From assembly GCF_002286735.1 (NCBI RefSeq), contig NZ_NRTA01000002.1:124001-188000 (forward strand): 64,000 bases of DNA. The letters are read 5' to 3'. A program made the translations under genes and the position numbers. Shown in pieces: positions 54,429 through 62,373 of this stretch (position 1 is its first letter; the number at the start of each line of letters is the position of its first letter). Source of the DNA: Leptolyngbya sp. BC1307. GTDB lineage: Bacteria; Cyanobacteriota; Cyanobacteriia; Phormidesmidales; Phormidesmidaceae. Below the pieces are notes generated by a model. It was not told where the DNA came from. It did no database searches and worked only from the letters and a program-made list of their open reading frames with translations.

Positions 54429-56018
54429 ATGGTCTTTAGAGAAAGTTACAAAAGCTGGCATCGCCTTTTGAAAGGCACTGTTTTATCTGGCGTGATGGCA
54501 CTGCTGGCCCAGGGAATGGCGACCCCACCCGCCCAGGCCGAGGTCAATCGGTTTTGCCAGCTGTCTCAGGCAGATGTAGACAGCAAGGAGGCGCTGCGCG
54601 TTGCGGGTTTGCAAGGAGATGCCGCAGCTCAGCGGCAGTATGAAGCCCTGAGACAGCAGCATTCGGCTGAGGTACAAGACTGTCGCCGGAGCCGCTGGCC
54701 AGAAAATCAGGCTATTTGGCTGCGGCTGTATCCCTGCGATCTGCAGCCTGGCCAGCTAGATGCGCTGATGGATCGCATTGTTAACCTGGGCTACAACCAG
54801 GTTTACATTGAGGCTTTTTCGAACGGGCAGGTGCTGCTGCCTAAAAATAATAATCCGACGGTTTGGCCCAGCGTCGTGCAGTTTGATGAGTATGCTGATC
54901 GCGATTTGCTGGCAGAAGCGATCGCCTCTGCCCATCAGCGCGGGCTTAAAGCCTACGCCTGGATGTTTACCCTCAACTTTGGCTATTCTTACGGTCAGCG
55001 GACTGATCGCCGTCAGGTGCTCGCTCGCAATGGCAGCGGCTTAGATACGCTGGACTACGCCGATACTGGCAATAGCGGCACTTCTGAAGAGGCGTTTATT
55101 GACCCCTATAACCGCCAAGCGCAGAGCGACTATTCACAGATGGTGCAGGCCGTGATTGCCCGGAAGCCTGATGGAGCACTCTATGACTACGTGCGCTACC
55201 CTCGCCTGACCGGTGCCGCTTCCGTCGTTAGTGATGTCAGGAACCTTTGGATCTATGGCCCAGCATCCAACCAGGCGATGGTGCAGCGGGCCAATAACGG
55301 AAAAGGCAGAGAGCTGATTCAGCGTTTTCTACGCAGCGGCTACATCACCAATACCGACGTGGCCCAGGTTGATAGTCTGTATCCTAGCGAGGGCGAACCC
55401 CTCTGGCAGAGCCGCAACCCGCCCGCCGTTGACCCTAAAAATTTAGCGCCTGCGGCTGATCGCAGGCCAGGGCTGCAAAGCGAGCTATGGCGGCTGAGCG
55501 TCGCCCATGCGATTCAAGGCGTCGTCGATTTCTTGCAGGCTGGGGCAACTCCGGCACGGCAGGCAGGTTTACCGACGGGGGCTGTCTTTTTCCCTTACGG
55601 CAACCGGGCAATTGGGAGTGGCTTTGACTCTAGATTGCAGCACTGGAACCGCTTTCCTAGCTGGATGGAGTCTCATCCAATGGCTTACGCGGTCTGTGGT
55701 AACGCTAGCTGCATTGTAGAAGAAGTACAGCGCGTTCTAGACGTGCGGCGTAACCCGGCTACGGTAAAGCCTGCCCTTGCCGGAACCTGGGGCGCGGCCC
55801 AACAAAATCGACCTTCGCTAGAAGCACAGATGGATGCGTTGCAGCAGTCTATTCCTCAGCTGAAGACAGTGAGTCACTTTTCCTTTGCCTGGCAAGACGC
55901 CGAATTTGAGCGTACGCGCAAGTCTTGTAGGCCTGCCGCTCGAAGTACTGATCTAGAGTCGTTGAGAGGCGGCGTTTTGCCGGAGAGCCCCGACCAAAGT
56001 GTGGTCAACTTACAGTAA
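54429..56018 (+). CDS. Exported GHL10-type glycosyl hydrolase-like protein
   Basis: A protein of about 529 residues. A signal peptide ends near MATPPAQAE. The core has the GHL10/family-10-like (beta/alpha)8 pattern: WLRLYPCDLQPGQLDALMDR, NLGYNQVYIEAFSNGQVLLP, SAHQRGLKAYAWMFTLNFGY and ALYDYVRYPR. Related proteins act on glycans outside the cytoplasm, but the substrate is not known. ATG 54429 is preferred; TTG 54375 would add 18 residues before the signal. Its end overlaps the cbiG-cobJ gene on the other strand by 9 bp. Confidence 0.8.
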   Translation: MVFRESYKSWHRLLKGTVLSGVMALLAQGMATPPAQAEVNRFCQLSQADVDSKEALRVAGLQGDAAAQRQYEALRQQHSAEVQDCRRSRWPENQAIWLRLYPCDLQPGQLDALMDRIVNLGYNQVYIEAFSNGQVLLPKNNNPTVWPSVVQFDEYADRDLLAEAIASAHQRGLKAYAWMFTLNFGYSYGQRTDRRQVLARNGSGLDTLDYADTGNSGTSEEAFIDPYNRQAQSDYSQMVQAVIARKPDGALYDYVRYPRLTGAASVVSDVRNLWIYGPASNQAMVQRANNGKGRELIQRFLRSGYITNTDVAQVDSLYPSEGEPLWQSRNPPAVDPKNLAPAADRRPGLQSELWRLSVAHAIQGVVDFLQAGATPARQAGLPTGAVFFPYGNRAIGSGFDSRLQHWNRFPSWMESHPMAYAVCGNASCIVEEVQRVLDVRRNPATVKPALAGTWGAAQQNRPSLEAQMDALQQSIPQLKTVSHFSFAWQDAEFERTRKSCRPAARSTDLESLRGGVLPESPDQSVVNLQ

Positions 56019-57878
56019 ATAACCTCTTGGTGTGATAAACCAGCCGGCGTAGTTTTTGCTGCTGCGGTTGCCGATGATGACGGTTGTGAGCATGTCGATG
56101 GGGTGGTTGAACATCTCATCGAGAGTGGTTAACGTCACGTCTTCGTCGGGGCGATAGAGGGAGCGAGCTAGAGCGACAGGAGTGTCAGGACTGCGATGCG
56201 CTAAGAAGGTATCGCGGGCAAAGATGATCTGCTCTGTGCGGGTTTTAGACTTGGGATTGTACAGCGCTACGATGAAGTCGGCTTGGGCAGCAGCTTGCAG
56301 CCGGGCTTGAATCACTTCCCAGGGGGTGAGCAGGTTACTCAGGCTGATGGCACAAAAGTCGTGCATCAGCGGTGCGCCGACGCGAGAGGCTGCTGACTGG
56401 AGGGCGCTGACCCCTGGAAACACCTGAACTGCTGGCGTTTTGCCATCCCAATTTTGGGCTCGTAGCTGCTCTAGGACTAAACCGGCCATGCCATAAATGC
56501 CGCAGTCACCAGAAGAAATAACGGCGACGGTCAGCCCCCAGTTTGCCAGGTGAATGGCTCGCTCCGCCCGCTGCTGTTCTTGAGTGATGGGCAGTGCTTC
56601 TACGATTTGGCCGGGGCGCAGTAGGGGGCGAATGAGATCGACATACAGCGCATAGCCAACAACAACATCGGCGTTAGTAATAGCGGCTTTAGCGGCGGGC
56701 GTGATTTGATCGAGGCTACCGGGGCCGGTGCCGACCAGGTGCAGTTGGCCAGTGCGACCGGTGTATTCGCGTTCGGACTGGGCGATCGCTACCGTCACCG
56801 CCCCTCTAACCCCGTCCTGCTTGACCACCTGCTTTTTGACTCGGAGCCCACTAGCATCAGCCACATCAGCTGCCACCATCGCCGCCGCTTCTGCCACGCT
56901 GGGCGTTCCGACTGCGTTTTGCACAACATCAGAAGGGTTGGGAACGGCTACGGTTTGCAATGTTTCGGACTGGAAGCAGCGTAAGGGCCAGTCTCTTTCC
57001 TGGACGAACGCCAGCAGTCCGGTTTCGTCGGCTTTGAGGTCTATGGTGGCAACGCCAGCGACGGCAGCGATCGCCAAATGCTGCGTCTGGCAAACTTTCT
57101 CAACTGCGTACTCAATCAGTTCCTTAGCAGTATCGCGCTCACAGCCAATACCGACCCACAGCACGCGCGGATGCCACTGCACTTTTGGCAGCTCCGAGTG
57201 CTGTTCTGAGGGGGGCGCAAAGGTTCTTTGTATAGGGCTAATCCAGATGCGCGCCTGCGGATGGGCCTGCTGGTCTCTCTCTGCAAATTCTGGAAAGCCA
57301 AACTGAAAGGGATGCGCTGCCGGTAGATGCTGCTGCCAGAGATCGGTGCCAGCTTCTTGTAAGACTTGAATGGGGGCTTGACTAGCGATCACCGCACTGA
57401 CGCCTGTCCAGTCTCCGGTGCCGCGAATCCAGCCAAAGGGAGTGCCTAACGTGTCTACTCCTGGCAGGTCAAGCGCGTTGGCTGCACCGGTCAGGATGGG
57501 TTGGCTACCGAGGAGGTGACTGAGACGTTGGGTGAGGCGATCGCCCCCGCCCTGATGCCCGCCACACAGGCTGATGGCAAACTTACCGGACTGATCAACG
57601 ACAACAATGGCTGGATCGACTGTCTTGTCAGTGAGCAGAGGGGCAATCAGTCGCACGACTGCGCCGCTTGCCAGGCAAAAGATAAACCCTTCGTATTCGT
57701 GCCAGTGGGCCTGCAAGAAGGTCGCTAGCGAGGTGTCGTAGACGCGATAGTTAAGATTTAAAGAGTCCGCTGCGGGCTGTAATTTAGGCGTGATCCATAG
57801 CTGGCTTTCTTCGCAAAGAGGAGCCAGACAGCGCAGCCCCGCAGGAGTTGTGGTGATAGCGGCGAGGGCGGAGGACAT
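56010..57878 (-). CDS. Fused cobalt-precorrin-5A hydrolase (CbiG) / precorrin-3B C17-methyltransferase (CobJ/CbiH)
   Basis: A 622-residue bifunctional cobalamin-biosynthesis enzyme. Residues 1-370 are CbiG-like: FIFCLASGAVVRLIAPLLTD, LCGGHQGGGDRLTQRLS and VLWVGIGCERDTAKELIEYA, then the C-terminal CbiG piece VAGVATIDLKADETGLLAF. CbiG opens the delta-lactone with loss of acetaldehyde. Residues 380-622 are a CobJ/CbiH methyltransferase: GQLHLVGTGPGSLDQITPAA, VISSGDCGIYGMAGLVLEQL and FPGVSALQSAASRVGAPLMH. It methylates C17 with ring contraction. Joining sequential steps in one chain may channel an unstable intermediate. Fusions of these two domains are known in cyanobacteria. Confidence 0.93.
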   Translation of the reverse strand: MSSALAAITTTPAGLRCLAPLCEESQLWITPKLQPAADSLNLNYRVYDTSLATFLQAHWHEYEGFIFCLASGAVVRLIAPLLTDKTVDPAIVVVDQSGKFAISLCGGHQGGGDRLTQRLSHLLGSQPILTGAANALDLPGVDTLGTPFGWIRGTGDWTGVSAVIASQAPIQVLQEAGTDLWQQHLPAAHPFQFGFPEFAERDQQAHPQARIWISPIQRTFAPPSEQHSELPKVQWHPRVLWVGIGCERDTAKELIEYAVEKVCQTQHLAIAAVAGVATIDLKADETGLLAFVQERDWPLRCFQSETLQTVAVPNPSDVVQNAVGTPSVAEAAAMVAADVADASGLRVKKQVVKQDGVRGAVTVAIAQSEREYTGRTGQLHLVGTGPGSLDQITPAAKAAITNADVVVGYALYVDLIRPLLRPGQIVEALPITQEQQRAERAIHLANWGLTVAVISSGDCGIYGMAGLVLEQLRAQNWDGKTPAVQVFPGVSALQSAASRVGAPLMHDFCAISLSNLLTPWEVIQARLQAAAQADFIVALYNPKSKTRTEQIIFARDTFLAHRSPDTPVALARSLYRPDEDVTLTTLDEMFNHPIDMLTTVIIGNRSSKNYAGWFITPRGYLL

Positions 57879-58120
57879 GTAGACATCTATCGGCTGAGAC
57901 TACACGACATGATAGGCCGTAATCGCCACTTTAACTTTACGTGACTGGCTTTATCGGGTGGAGAGCGTACAAATTTCTACGGTGCTGCTGGGGTTGGGAA
58001 TGGCGGTCGTTGAGGAGAATTTGGGGCTATCGTAAACTGAGAATGATGGGGCGATCGCTCAATAGTCGATCAAGCCAGAGAAAATAGTTTTTTACGCAGA
58101 CAACGCTAGGGCGACAGACG
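57879..58120 (+). pseudogene. Degraded DNA with Uma2-like 3' fragment (58036-58065)
   Basis: This 242-bp gap has no intact gene. The segment from 58036 reads TENDGAIAQ then stop. Its DNA matches 27 of 28 bases of the Uma2 remnant ending at 19165 (region 19122-19149), so a similar gene end was once here. The reading frame is interrupted upstream by TAA. Confidence 0.65.
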
Positions 58121-58711
58121 ATGATTGCCAGTAAAAGCAGCGGGCCTTACTTTACGCCAGAAGAATATTTACAGCTTGAGCGCGAAAGCTCAGTCAAGCA
58201 TGAATACAGGCAGGGACTTGTCTTTGCGATGGCGGGAGCAAAAAAAGCGCATGTTGCTATCGTGGGTAACTTATCGGGGCTGCTGTTTAATCATCTGCGC
58301 GGGTCGGGAGATTGCGTTACTTATGCCACTGACATCAAGGTCGAGTTTTTGGAGGGAAGCATATATTACTATCCTGACTTAGCAGTGACTTGTGACAAGC
58401 GGGATCAAGCTTCAAACAGTGCGCTTATTCAGCATCCTAAGCTGATTATTGAGGTGCTGTCTGATTCGACTGAAGCCTTTGACCGAGGAGAAAAATTTTC
58501 AGATTACAAGAATATTCTAGAGCTAGAAGAGTATGCGCTAGTTCATCAAAAACAAGTTTTAGTGGAACGTTTTTGGCGCAAAGCTAGCGGCCTGTGGTTG
58601 GCGCAGACATATCGAGTGGGCGAGAAGGTTGAGCTGGCGAGCATCGGCTTTACCTGTCCCATAGAATTTTTGTATGAGAAGGCTGAGCAGTTTCTAGAAG
58701 ATCAAGGGTGA
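58121..58711 (+). CDS. Uma2-family (DUF820) putative PD-(D/E)xK endonuclease, copy 1
   Basis: A 196-residue protein of the very large cyanobacterial Uma2 family, whose fold is a restriction-endonuclease-like PD-(D/E)xK nuclease. Motifs: YFTPEEYLQLERESSVKHEY at the N-terminus, then the Asp in YYYPDLAVTC, the Glu in PKLIIEVLSDST, and the Lys in FDRGEKFSDYK. The catalytic triad looks intact. The family's biological role is not established. A second copy follows at 58877 and decayed copies lie around both. Confidence 0.88.
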   Translation: MIASKSSGPYFTPEEYLQLERESSVKHEYRQGLVFAMAGAKKAHVAIVGNLSGLLFNHLRGSGDCVTYATDIKVEFLEGSIYYYPDLAVTCDKRDQASNSALIQHPKLIIEVLSDSTEAFDRGEKFSDYKNILELEEYALVHQKQVLVERFWRKASGLWLAQTYRVGEKVELASIGFTCPIEFLYEKAEQFLEDQG

Positions 58712-58718
58712 GATTGGA

Positions 58719-58817
58719 TATTACACGAACACCGCCGTTTTGACTGCACACGAGAATAATGGAGCGATCGCCCAGTGGCTACTAGAAACTCTCAAGCAGG
58801 CATCGATTCAGATCTAG
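58719..58817 (+). pseudogene. Decayed 3' fragment of a Uma2-like gene
   Basis: An open stretch reads YYTNTAVLTAHENNGAIAQW then LLETLKQASIQI and stops at 58817. Its end matches the C-terminal tail of the remnant at 18920-19165 (ENDGAIAQWLVRTL). There is no start codon or nuclease core, so it is a scar left between the two intact Uma2 genes. Confidence 0.65.
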
Positions 58818-58876
58818 AGGCCATTTGACGGCTGAGTAGAGTGATATAGTTTTCTATTGTTTTTAGTAGGAAACCC

Positions 58877-59452
58877 ATGATCATCAGCAGGCGGCGGGCG
58901 GCTCAGTTCACGCCCGAGAAATATCTAGAGCTTGAGCGCAGCAGTAAATTTAAGCATGAGTACATTCAAGGGCATGTGCTCGCGATCGCTAGTGCGACCA
59001 GGGCGCATGAAGTCATTACCGATAACCTGACCGCCCTATTTGTAAATCACCTGCGGGGGACGGGCTGCATTTCGCACTCTGGCGGAATGAAGGTGTATAT
59101 GCCGGAGCTGGGCGTATTTTATTATCCGGATCAGTCGGTAACCTGCGATGAGACCGAGGGCAGCGGCGATCAGGACTTTATCGTGTATCCCAAGCTGATT
59201 ATTGAGGTGCTTTCTGAGTCGAGCGCTGCTTTTGACCGGGGCGATAAGTTTGCCGATTATCAGACGATTCCTTCATTAGAGGAGTATGCGTTGATTCATC
59301 AGCGACAGATGGTGGTGGAGCGCTTTTCTCGCGATATTGAAAAAGATGTTTGGCTACCTCACATTCATCGGGCTAAAGATCAAGTCAGGTTCAAGTGCAT
59401 CGGCTTTACTTGCCCGATAGAATCTTTGTACGAGAATGTCAATAGTCTTTGA
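58877..59452 (+). CDS. Uma2-family (DUF820) putative PD-(D/E)xK endonuclease, copy 2
   Basis: A 191-residue paralogue of the gene at 58121. It shares QFTPEKYLELERSSKFKHEY, FYYPDQSVTC with the Asp, PKLIIEVLSESSAAFDRG with the Glu, and DKFADYQTI with the Lys. The two proteins differ widely between motifs, so the duplication is old or they were acquired separately. A ribosome binding site is plausible (TAGGAAACCC before the ATG). As for other Uma2 proteins, a role in mobile or defence functions is suspected, not shown. Confidence 0.88.
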   Translation: MIISRRRAAQFTPEKYLELERSSKFKHEYIQGHVLAIASATRAHEVITDNLTALFVNHLRGTGCISHSGGMKVYMPELGVFYYPDQSVTCDETEGSGDQDFIVYPKLIIEVLSESSAAFDRGDKFADYQTIPSLEEYALIHQRQMVVERFSRDIEKDVWLPHIHRAKDQVRFKCIGFTCPIESLYENVNSL

Positions 59453-59507
59453 TGGCGAGTTCTGCGAAGGCTGCCGAATGCCTGGGATGACGAGGCGATG
59501 AAGGAGG

Positions 59508-59612
59508 TTTGCCAGTAAAATTCAAGGGCCGCACTTTACGCCAGAAGAGTGTTTTGAGATTGAGCTGACGAGCCCTGTCAAGCACGTTACGGTACAGGTA
59601 CGAAGGTTCAAA
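59508..59612 (+). pseudogene. 5' remnant of a third Uma2 gene
   Basis: Reading from 59508 gives FASKIQGPHFTPEECFEIEL then TSPVKHVTVQVRRF, clearly homologous to the first 35 residues of the protein at 58121 (IASKSSGPYFTPEEYLQLER, SSVKHEYRQG). There is no start codon and the rest of the gene is missing; the TIR gene begins 50 bp later. This suggests insertion of the TIR gene or deletion between them. Confidence 0.78.
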
Positions 59613-59662
59613 TTTCAGATCGAAAAGGAAGTTATTTTGCAGGTCAGAGGAAATTATATAAA

Positions 59663-61105
59663 ATGACTAACGCGCCACCGTCAATTTTTATTAGCTACAG
59701 CCATACAGATGAGGCTTACGTCAGAGGGCTAGTAAAAGCTTTTGAAAGTCGAGGATTGTCTGTATGGCTAGACAATCACATTAATTATGGCGCTCAGTGG
59801 CAGCAAGTGATTGAGGCAAATCTGAGAGCTTGTCGGGCATTTGTACTCGTAATGACACCCCGCTCCAACCAGTCTCATTGGGTGAATTGTGAGTTAGCTC
59901 TTGCCGTAAGCTTGAACAAGAAAATATTTCCGATCCTTCTAGAAGGGGATTCGGTATGGTTCAACGTTTATGCACTTCAATCTGCTGACGTGAGAGAGGG
60001 TAGACTGCCCTCCGCTCATTTCTTCGAGGATATGATTGCAAGCGGTTCAGATTCAATACATGTGGAGGATAGTAGATCGTCAGTTCAAACTTTAGATCTT
60101 TCTACAACAATTTCTATAACAGAAAGCGTAAACGACGATCTCGCCTCTGACAACAGTAAGATTGACGGCACAGAACTGCAAAACCTAGCGTGGGCTGGCG
60201 ATTGGTTTGTCAACGTAGGTGAAGGTGTACACAGAGACTGGGATGACTGCGTAAAGTATGGATTTATTAGTGCGGGCCAAGGCTCAGTATATTCAGATGC
60301 CCTGAGAAAATTAGAGATCGGCAGCACAATCTATGCGTATATTTCTGGATTGGGTTATGTCGGTTTAGGCAAGGTTACTGAACAAGCTGTTCCTATCAAA
60401 GATTTTACTGTAGGGAGAGAGAAGATGCCCCTACTCAGCCTGGATTTGAAAGCGGAAAAACCCAGTGAGCACAGCGATAACTTAGAACTTTCGGAATGGG
60501 TTATTGGTATAAAGTGGCTCAAGACTTTTCCAAAGGATAACCCTCAGCGATTTGTAGGTGCGTTTGCAAATCCGAATGTCGTTTGCAAGTTGAGGAACAA
60601 GAGGACTTTAGAGTTTCTGCGTGAGAAATTTGGCTGGGCAGGAGACTGGTTTGTCAACATAGGGGAGAGACAAGGACATCTTCTATGGGAGGACTGCTTG
60701 CGATATGGATGTATCAGCGCTGGCGGCGGTCAAAAATACAGAGACGCTATACAGAAACTACAGCCTGGTAACGTTGTTTACGCATACATAGCCGGTGCAG
60801 GCTATGTCGGCTACGGCAAAGTCGTTGAGAACGCCGTTCCGGTTAAGGATTTCATGGCGAGAGACGTACCTCTGCTTGAACAAACCTTGGCAACGGTTAG
60901 ATTTGAAGAGCATAAAGACAAGAATAACCTAGAAATTTCAGATTGGGTTGCTCGTATAAAATGGCTCAAAACATACAAAAGAGAACAGGCGCGTTTCTTC
61001 CCTGGTGCGTTTGTTCACCGAGGTACACTATGCAGACTTGGTCAAAGGGAAACTTTGGAATTCCTTCATCAGGAATTTGGTATATCGGATAGTTTTAGTA
61101 CTTAA
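59663..61105 (+). CDS. TIR-domain protein with two tandem EVE/PUA-like domains
   Basis: A 480-residue protein. Residues 5-125 form a TIR_2 domain: SIFISYSHTDEAYVRGLVKA, VWLDNHINYGAQW, and SHWVNCELALAVS, with Glu 77 in the position of the NADase catalytic Glu of TIR enzymes. Residues 177-324 and 325-472 are two copies of a domain starting WAGDWFVNVGEG / WAGDWFVNIGER and carrying YGFISAGQGS / YGCISAGGGQ and YAYISGLGYVGLGKV / YAYIAGAGYVGYGKV. The pattern resembles EVE/PUA-like folds, which bind modified bases. An effector-plus-sensor design suits anti-phage defence. An AGAGG lies 12 bp upstream of ATG 59663. The gene is AT-rich to the eye and lacks GCGATCGC sites. TIR is certain; the repeat assignment is tentative. 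Confidence 0.82.
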   Translation: MTNAPPSIFISYSHTDEAYVRGLVKAFESRGLSVWLDNHINYGAQWQQVIEANLRACRAFVLVMTPRSNQSHWVNCELALAVSLNKKIFPILLEGDSVWFNVYALQSADVREGRLPSAHFFEDMIASGSDSIHVEDSRSSVQTLDLSTTISITESVNDDLASDNSKIDGTELQNLAWAGDWFVNVGEGVHRDWDDCVKYGFISAGQGSVYSDALRKLEIGSTIYAYISGLGYVGLGKVTEQAVPIKDFTVGREKMPLLSLDLKAEKPSEHSDNLELSEWVIGIKWLKTFPKDNPQRFVGAFANPNVVCKLRNKRTLEFLREKFGWAGDWFVNIGERQGHLLWEDCLRYGCISAGGGQKYRDAIQKLQPGNVVYAYIAGAGYVGYGKVVENAVPVKDFMARDVPLLEQTLATVRFEEHKDKNNLEISDWVARIKWLKTYKREQARFFPGAFVHRGTLCRLGQRETLEFLHQEFGISDSFST

Positions 61106-61124
61106 ATTCGGTGGTAGAGAGTTG

Positions 61125-61157
61125 ACACAAAACCAGAAACATTTTCTGATTTTGTGT
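61125..61157. terminator. Hairpin between convergent TIR and nucleotidyltransferase genes
   Basis: A 15-bp stem with one mismatch (arms 61125-61139 and 61143-61157, loop CAT) lies 20 bp after the TIR stop. It is AT-rich and lacks a long T-tract outside the stem, but its position between convergent genes fits a shared terminator. Confidence 0.6.
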
Positions 61158-61256
61158 TGAGCGCCTTTTCTCTTAAGGTGATGTGTTTGGGAAACAGGAT
61201 AGTCAAATGCAATAAAATTGGCAACGAGCTAGATTTTTGCTGAGCGAGATCGCCCA

Positions 61257-62066
61257 TTAACCCACACCCGATTCTTGAAAAGCCTGAGCTAAATCATCAC
61301 TCATTGCCAAACGATCAGCCCATTCTCTCAAGTATTCAAAATCTAAACTTTCATGCTGTACCTTAAGAACGCCGAGAATGTCTCTCCACTGTGTTTCGGA
61401 GCGCGATCGCCTTCGCCACAAAAGCTTACTGAGCACAATGTCTTCTGGCGAGATAAAGTAAAGCTCACCTTCTAGCCGTCTCCGTTCAAACTTGACAGTA
61501 TCCCAGGATTCCTCCCCTGACAGGATTAAGTCAGCTTGCATCACTGTTTCCTGGTGAATGATTTGTAGCGTTCTCATTCTGCCTGAGATGATATCCTCCA
61601 CGCCAGGAACATAAAATCCGGCAGTTTCTAATGCTGAAACCAAAGTAGCCATATCCGATTTACTGACGTTGAGTACAACATCGAGAGCTCGCGTTGTGCG
61701 AGGGTCGCCGTAGGCGGTCGCAGCGACACCACCAGTGATGTAATACGCAATGCCTATTTGCTCGAAGATGGGGTGTAGCTGCCTCGCTAGCTGTAGTGAG
61801 TCTTGAATCCAATTCATAGGCTTTCCTCTAAATGCAAAGCCGGGTGGCCACTGATGCCCTAGCCAAACAAAGGCAACCTTTTTTGCAAAGTCGCTGGGGC
61901 TTAGCTCGCTGAATGTCCGTTTTAAGCCCATGAGAGAAAGTTCTCTCGCCCCTCTGCTGAGCGCGGCTGACATGGCTAGGCGATCGCTATTCGACTTCTG
62001 TCGCAACAGCTGAAACACAAACCGATCCGCCTCGACCGACGTATCAATAGATTGGGCCTTGTACAT
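61257..62066 (-). CDS. Nucleotidyltransferase-fold protein with fused N-terminal helical domain
   Basis: A protein of about 269 residues. The C-terminal part (from about residue 95) has the minimal nucleotidyltransferase pattern YYITGGVAATAYGDPRTTRA then LDVVLNVSKSDMATLVSALE, and later YFISPEDIVLSKLLWRRR, as in AbiEii/DUF6036-like proteins. The first Asp of the usual DxD is Ala (RALDV instead of RDLDV). The N-terminal part, SIDTSVEADRFVFQLLRQKS and ALSRGARELSLMGLKRTF, resembles a small protein often encoded as a separate gene before such enzymes. This may be a fused toxin-antitoxin-type pair. ATG 62066 and ATG 62075 are both plausible starts. Confidence 0.75.
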   Translation of the reverse strand: MYKAQSIDTSVEADRFVFQLLRQKSNSDRLAMSAALSRGARELSLMGLKRTFSELSPSDFAKKVAFVWLGHQWPPGFAFRGKPMNWIQDSLQLARQLHPIFEQIGIAYYITGGVAATAYGDPRTTRALDVVLNVSKSDMATLVSALETAGFYVPGVEDIISGRMRTLQIIHQETVMQADLILSGEESWDTVKFERRRLEGELYFISPEDIVLSKLLWRRRSRSETQWRDILGVLKVQHESLDFEYLREWADRLAMSDDLAQAFQESGVG

Positions 62067-62282
62067 AACATCCATTCTACGAGCGATTATCAAGCGGCGA
62101 AATTGCCAAGATTCCCTGTCAAAGATAGTTGACGTTTTTAAAAGAACACTGGTACTCTAAGTCTCACAGCTATTGCGTGTAAGGCGCGATCGCTCAACCG
62201 CCCGAAAATTTAGCAGTCGCAGCCAATGATTGGTAGGACAATCACTGACTGCTCGCCCCCTCGCTGACGAGACCAGCAAGGC

Positions 62283-62350
62283 GGTTATGGTCATGATGCC
62301 ATAGCCACCCTGACTCTTAGCAAGTTGGGGTGGCTAAATTTTGGGTTTTT
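62283..62350 (+). promoter_or_regulatory. Possible attenuator with mutually exclusive hairpins
   Basis: GGTTATGG (62283-62290) can pair with CCATAGCC (62299-62306). TAGCCACCC (62302-62310) can instead pair with GGGTGGCTA (62328-62336), followed by TTTTGGGTTTTT. The two pairings share bases 62302-62306, so only one can form, which is the layout of an attenuator ahead of the gene at 62374. Confidence 0.45.
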
Positions 62351-62373
62351 CTAACCACCACACTGGAGAAACC

